A DNA stretch of 64,000 nucleotides from Roseovarius mucosus DSM 17069 (GTDB taxonomy: Bacteria > Pseudomonadota > Alphaproteobacteria > Rhodobacterales > Rhodobacteraceae). Positions within the stretch are counted from its first letter, which is position 1; the number at the start of each line of letters is the position of its first letter. The notes beneath the pieces were generated by a model, which made no database searches, was not told the DNA's origin, and saw nothing but the letters and a program-made list of their open reading frames with translations. Below are positions 61,003 to 64,000 of the stretch, in pieces. The position numbers and the translations under genes were made by a program. The stretch lies in NCBI RefSeq assembly GCF_000768555.3, contig NZ_KN293979.1:248001-312000 (forward strand), given 5' to 3'.

Positions 61003-61763
61003 TCACGGCAAGAGGCTGACCAGCACCGCGATTTCCGCCAGTTGCTGCGTGGCGCCGAGGATGTCACCCGTCTGCCCGCCGATCTTGGCGCGGGCAATGA
61101 GGGCGATTGCACAGGTGACGATCCCGGCGGCAACAAGAGCGCTCAGCCCCCGCCGCCCCCGACAAGGCCAAAGGTCAACACCACCGCAACGCCCAGCCCC
61201 AAGAGGGCCGTGGTCCGCGGCGGACGGCCCTGCGCCTGCGACAGCCCAGTGGCGCGCGCATGGGGCAGGGCGCACATGACCCCCGTCATCATGGCGCGCG
61301 ACAAGAGGGCGGCCGCCAGAAGGGCGGTTGCCGCCGTGGCCGGGCTGGCCTCAAAAAGCAGCCAGAGCGCCACGCCGCGCGCGCCCAACGACAGGATAAG
61401 CGCGATCACGCCATAGCTGCCGATATGGCTGTCCTTCATGATCTCCAGCCGCCGCGCGCGCGTCCAGCCGCCCCAGAGACCGTCGGCGGTATCGGCCAGC
61501 CCGTCCTCGTGCATCGCGCCGCTCAGAATGATCGGAAGGGTCAGGGCAATCAGCGCCACAAGCGGCGTGGGCAGTCCCAGCGCCAAGGCCGCTATCCCGC
61601 CAAGGCCCGCAATTCCGCCCAGCACCAGCCCCGCCAGCGGATAGGCCCAGGCCGCACGTGCCCCCCGGTCGAACCGCCGCAGCGGCACCGGCAAACGGCT
61701 GAGCAGGCTCAGCGCAAGGGGCATATCCCCAAGCCGGATCAAGGCCTTGTCGTTTTCTGCCAT
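61003..61763 (-). pseudogene. cobS: Adenosylcobinamide-GDP ribazoletransferase (CobS), frameshifted
   Basis: The first 206 codons from ATG 61763 read as CobS ([64 protein letters not shown]). In the tract GGGGGCGGCGGGGG (about 61146-61159) the frame breaks and stops at 61143. The expected CobS C-terminus (ALIARAKIGGQTGDILGATQQLAEIAVLV) continues in another frame down to 61003. One extra G would restore an ordinary 253-residue protein. The enzyme joins adenosylcobinamide-GDP to alpha-ribazole in cobalamin synthesis and sits divergent from cobT, so the gene was probably functional. A sequencing error in the homopolymer is as likely as true inactivation. Confidence 0.85.
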
Positions 61764-61841
61764 GGGCGTGCCCTTTTTCGTCTGGGGCGGGGGCTCTGCC
61801 TGCGATACAGAATGGGGGCAGCACAATCAATGAGGCTTTGC

Positions 61842-62858
61842 ATGGTGCCCGCCTTCTCTTCGCTCTCGGAATTCGGCGCACTCTTGCGCGGGGCACCCGG
61901 CCCGGATGCAGCTGCGACGCAGGCCGCGCAAGCGCGCGATGTGCAATTGACCAAACCCCCCGGCGCGCTGGGGCGGCTCGAGGAGCTGGCGCTTTGGTAT
62001 TGCGGTTGGCGTGGCGATGCGCGGGCGCGGGTGACAGCCCCGCAAGTGATCGTCTTTGCGGGCAATCACGGGGTGGTGGCGCAGGGCGTGTCCGCCTTTC
62101 CCGCAGCCGTCACCGCGCAGATGGTCGCCAATTTCCGCGCAGGGGGTGCTGCGGTCAATCAATTGGCGGCGCAGGTCGGCGCGCGGATGGATGTGGTGGC
62201 GCTCGATCTCGAGCGGCCCACGGGCGACATCAGCCTCTCTGCGGCCATGTCCGAGACCGAGGTTGTCGCCGCGCTCAACAGCGGTTGGGCTGCGGTGGAC
62301 CCTGCTTGCGATCTCTTGGTCGTGGGGGAAATGGGCATTGGCAACACCACGAGCGCAGCGGCGATTGCGCTGGCGCTCTATGGCGGGGAGGCCGTGGACT
62401 GGACAGGGCGCGGCACGGGCCTCGCGGATGCGGCGCTGGCGCATAAGGCACAGATCGTGGCGCGGGCGGTCACTGTCAACGCCGCCGACGGCGCGGGCGG
62501 GCTGGAGATCTTGCGCCGCTTGGGCGGGCGCGAACTGGCGGCGATGGCGGGGGCGATGGCGCGGGCGCGACAGTTGCGCATTCCGGTGGTTCTCGACGGC
62601 TTTATCTGCACCGCTGCCGCCGCCTGTCTGGAGGCGGACTTCGCCGGAGCGTTGGATCACGCGGTGGCGGGCCATGTCAGCGCCGAGCCGGGCCATGCGC
62701 GTCTGTTGCAGGAACTGGGCAAGGTGCCGCTCTTGTCGCTGGGTCTGCGTTTGGGCGAGGGATCAGGCGGGGCGTTGGCCATCGGCGTGGTGCAGGCGGC
62801 GCTCGCCTGTCATTCCGGCATGGCCACTTTTGCCGAGGCGGGCGTATCGGGCGCGTAA
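61842..62858 (+). CDS. cobT: Nicotinate-nucleotide--dimethylbenzimidazole phosphoribosyltransferase (CobT)
   Basis: 338 residues from ATG 61842, with TGAGG 6 bases upstream; ATG 61830 would add MRLC. CobT makes alpha-ribazole phosphate. Motifs: [49 protein letters not shown] and the catalytic Glu region [12 protein letters not shown]. It is divergent from cobS with 78 bases between. Intact here, supporting an active lower-ligand loading pathway. Confidence 0.95.
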   Translation: MVPAFSSLSEFGALLRGAPGPDAAATQAAQARDVQLTKPPGALGRLEELALWYCGWRGDARARVTAPQVIVFAGNHGVVAQGVSAFPAAVTAQMVANFRAGGAAVNQLAAQVGARMDVVALDLERPTGDISLSAAMSETEVVAALNSGWAAVDPACDLLVVGEMGIGNTTSAAAIALALYGGEAVDWTGRGTGLADAALAHKAQIVARAVTVNAADGAGGLEILRRLGGRELAAMAGAMARARQLRIPVVLDGFICTAAAACLEADFAGALDHAVAGHVSAEPGHARLLQELGKVPLLSLGLRLGEGSGGALAIGVVQAALACHSGMATFAEAGVSGA

Positions 62859-62935
62859 GCGCCGCATCGGCTTGACCCGCCTGTCGCCGCGGAATACTGA
62901 TAAAAACCGTCGGATTATGTCGGAGCATCAGCCCC

Positions 62936-64000
62936 ATGAGCGAAACCCTATTGCACCGCCTTGCCTGGGTCGTGGTCGCGCTCTGCGTGGCGCCCATCCT
63001 CGCTGCGGCGCTTGCGGCCTTTGCGGGGGATTTGCAGACTTGGCGCGAGGTGCTGGCGTCGGTCCTGCCGCGCTACACCGCAACGACGCTGACCTTGGTG
63101 GCGATTGTCGGCGTCAGCACGGCTGTGATCGGATCGGTCACGGCCTGGCTGGTGACGGTTTACCGCTTTCCCGGTGTGCGAGTGCTGGAGGTGGCGCTGG
63201 CGCTGCCGTTGGCCTTTCCGGCCTATGTGATGGCCTATGCCTATACGCATTTTCTGGATCATCCCGGCCCGGTGCAAACCGCCCTGCGTGCCGTGACCGG
63301 CTGGGGGCCGCGCGACTATTGGTTTCCGGAGGTGCGCAGCCTGGGTGGGGCGGCCTTGATGCTGACCATCGTGCTTTACCCCTACGTCTACCTGCTGGCG
63401 CGGGCCTCGTTCCGGCAGCAATCCGGCAATGCCTTCCTCGTGGCGCGCACGCTTGGCCGTTCGCCGATGCAGGCGTTTTGGCGCGTGGCCCTGCCGATGG
63501 CGCGCCCGGCGATTGCGGGCGGCGCGCTGTTGGCGATCATGGAGACCATCGCCGATTTCGGCACGGTGGCGTTTTTCAACGTCCAGACTTTTGCGACCGG
63601 CATCTATCAGGCGTGGTTCAGCCTGGGCGACCGGGCAGCGGCGGCGCAACTGGCGCTTTGCCTTCTCAGTTTCGCGCTGCTCTTGGCGGGGCTGGAGCGG
63701 GCAAGCCGGGGGCGATCACGCACCGCTGGACGCGGCGCGCGGTTCGAGACGATGGAACGCCCCGAATTGCGCGGTGCGGCAGGCTGGGGGGCCTTTACGC
63801 TCTGTTTCCTGCCGGTGCTGCTGGGGTTCATCATCCCGGTGATCATGCTGGGGGAAATGGCCATCGGCTCGGGCCAGAATATCCTCTCGGCGCGCTACCT
63901 GGGGTTCATGTCCAATTCCGTGCTCCTGGCCAGTGTGGCGGCGGTGCTGACGGTGGCGGGGGCCATCCTCGTGGGGTTTCGCGCCCGCACCCGTCCGGGG
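62936..64000 (+). CDS. Iron(III)-type ABC transporter permease (FbpB-like), partial
   Basis: 355 codons to the window end, no stop. ATG 62936. The protein is highly hydrophobic with the first of two permease halves: SVLPRYTATTLTLVAIVGVST, VALALPLAFPAYVMAYAYTHFL, LTIVLYPYVYLLARASF and the EAA loop LVARTLGRSPMQAFWRVALPMARPAIAGG (about 165-195). The second half begins near residue 275. This two-domain form is typical of FbpB/AfuB/SfuB ferric-iron permeases (about 550 residues), and ThiP is the main alternative. Binding protein and ATPase would lie outside the window. Confidence 0.85.
   Translation, partial: MSETLLHRLAWVVVALCVAPILAAALAAFAGDLQTWREVLASVLPRYTATTLTLVAIVGVSTAVIGSVTAWLVTVYRFPGVRVLEVALALPLAFPAYVMAYAYTHFLDHPGPVQTALRAVTGWGPRDYWFPEVRSLGGAALMLTIVLYPYVYLLARASFRQQSGNAFLVARTLGRSPMQAFWRVALPMARPAIAGGALLAIMETIADFGTVAFFNVQTFATGIYQAWFSLGDRAAAAQLALCLLSFALLLAGLERASRGRSRTAGRGARFETMERPELRGAAGWGAFTLCFLPVLLGFIIPVIMLGEMAIGSGQNILSARYLGFMSNSVLLASVAAVLTVAGAILVGFRARTRPG

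Overview
The window is a GC-rich alphaproteobacterial chromosome segment, most likely from the Rhodobacterales (Roseobacter/Rhodobacteraceae). The evidence is the gene content and style: two Rhodobacter-type 16-stranded porins, a RibBX-type riboflavin enzyme next to ribH and nusB, Hint-bearing RTX proteins, DUF2189, DUF3422, DUF6324 and DUF6476 family proteins, several TTG/GTG starts, and a tRNA-His with no G-1 and an A discriminator. There are no rRNA genes, CRISPR arrays, prophages or recognisable insertion sequences. About sixty protein genes and one tRNA are supported.

Layout. 0-3 kb: minus-strand capsule export operon (kpsS, an OMA lipoprotein, kpsC cut by the window edge). 3.1-4.6 kb: ribE and a DUF2189 membrane protein. 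4.7-12 kb: a basic-amino-acid-type ABC importer on the minus strand, divergent from a TetR regulator, an aminotransferase, a dimethylarginine hydrolase (DDAH) and an FAD oxidoreductase; together these look like an uptake and breakdown unit for arginine derivatives. 12.1-17.6 kb: two tandem porins around a carboxymuconolactone-decarboxylase-like gene, then two overlapping sulfotransferase genes and a small lipoprotein gene. 17.7-26.7 kb: small secreted protein, cold-shock protein, ArsC/Spx-like protein, unknowns, SLT lytic transglycosylase, pepN, photolyase with its DUF2256 partner, and a PuuD-like amidotransferase.

26.7-35 kb: two very large tandem RTX proteins (1884 and 748 residues). They share an unnamed N-terminal domain and both end in an intein/hedgehog-like Hint domain; one also carries a PA14 domain. 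35-45.8 kb: SDR, isoprenylcysteine-methyltransferase-like protein, pntAB transhydrogenase, DUF3422 protein, a serine-hydroxymethyltransferase-like enzyme divergent from a GcvA-like LysR regulator, then ribBX-ribH-nusB. The second domain of RibBX has lost the zinc cysteines of GTP cyclohydrolase II. 45.9-51.7 kb: small membrane proteins, mmcB, GNAT, tRNA-His, an RluA-family pseudouridine synthase, rpoH, an alpha/beta-hydrolase lipoprotein and a DksA-type zinc finger protein. 51.8-60.9 kb: pepF, FAH-family enzyme, lysophospholipase, SCP2 protein, TPR protein, SUV3-like helicase with an S4 protein, fdxA and carD. 61-64 kb: cobS (frameshifted in a G tract) divergent from cobT, then an iron-type ABC permease cut by the window end.

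Several hairpin terminators are clear. A GC-rich hairpin repeat (GGGGGC..GCCCCC..CCCCCG..GTATTT) occurs three times, each downstream of genes. The points most worth a second look are the Hint-RTX pair with its shared N-terminal domain and possible common upstream motif, the DDAH-centred operon with a TetR-like operator palindrome, the cobS frameshift, and two structured intergenic stretches (46.2-46.5 kb and 60.15-60.27 kb).
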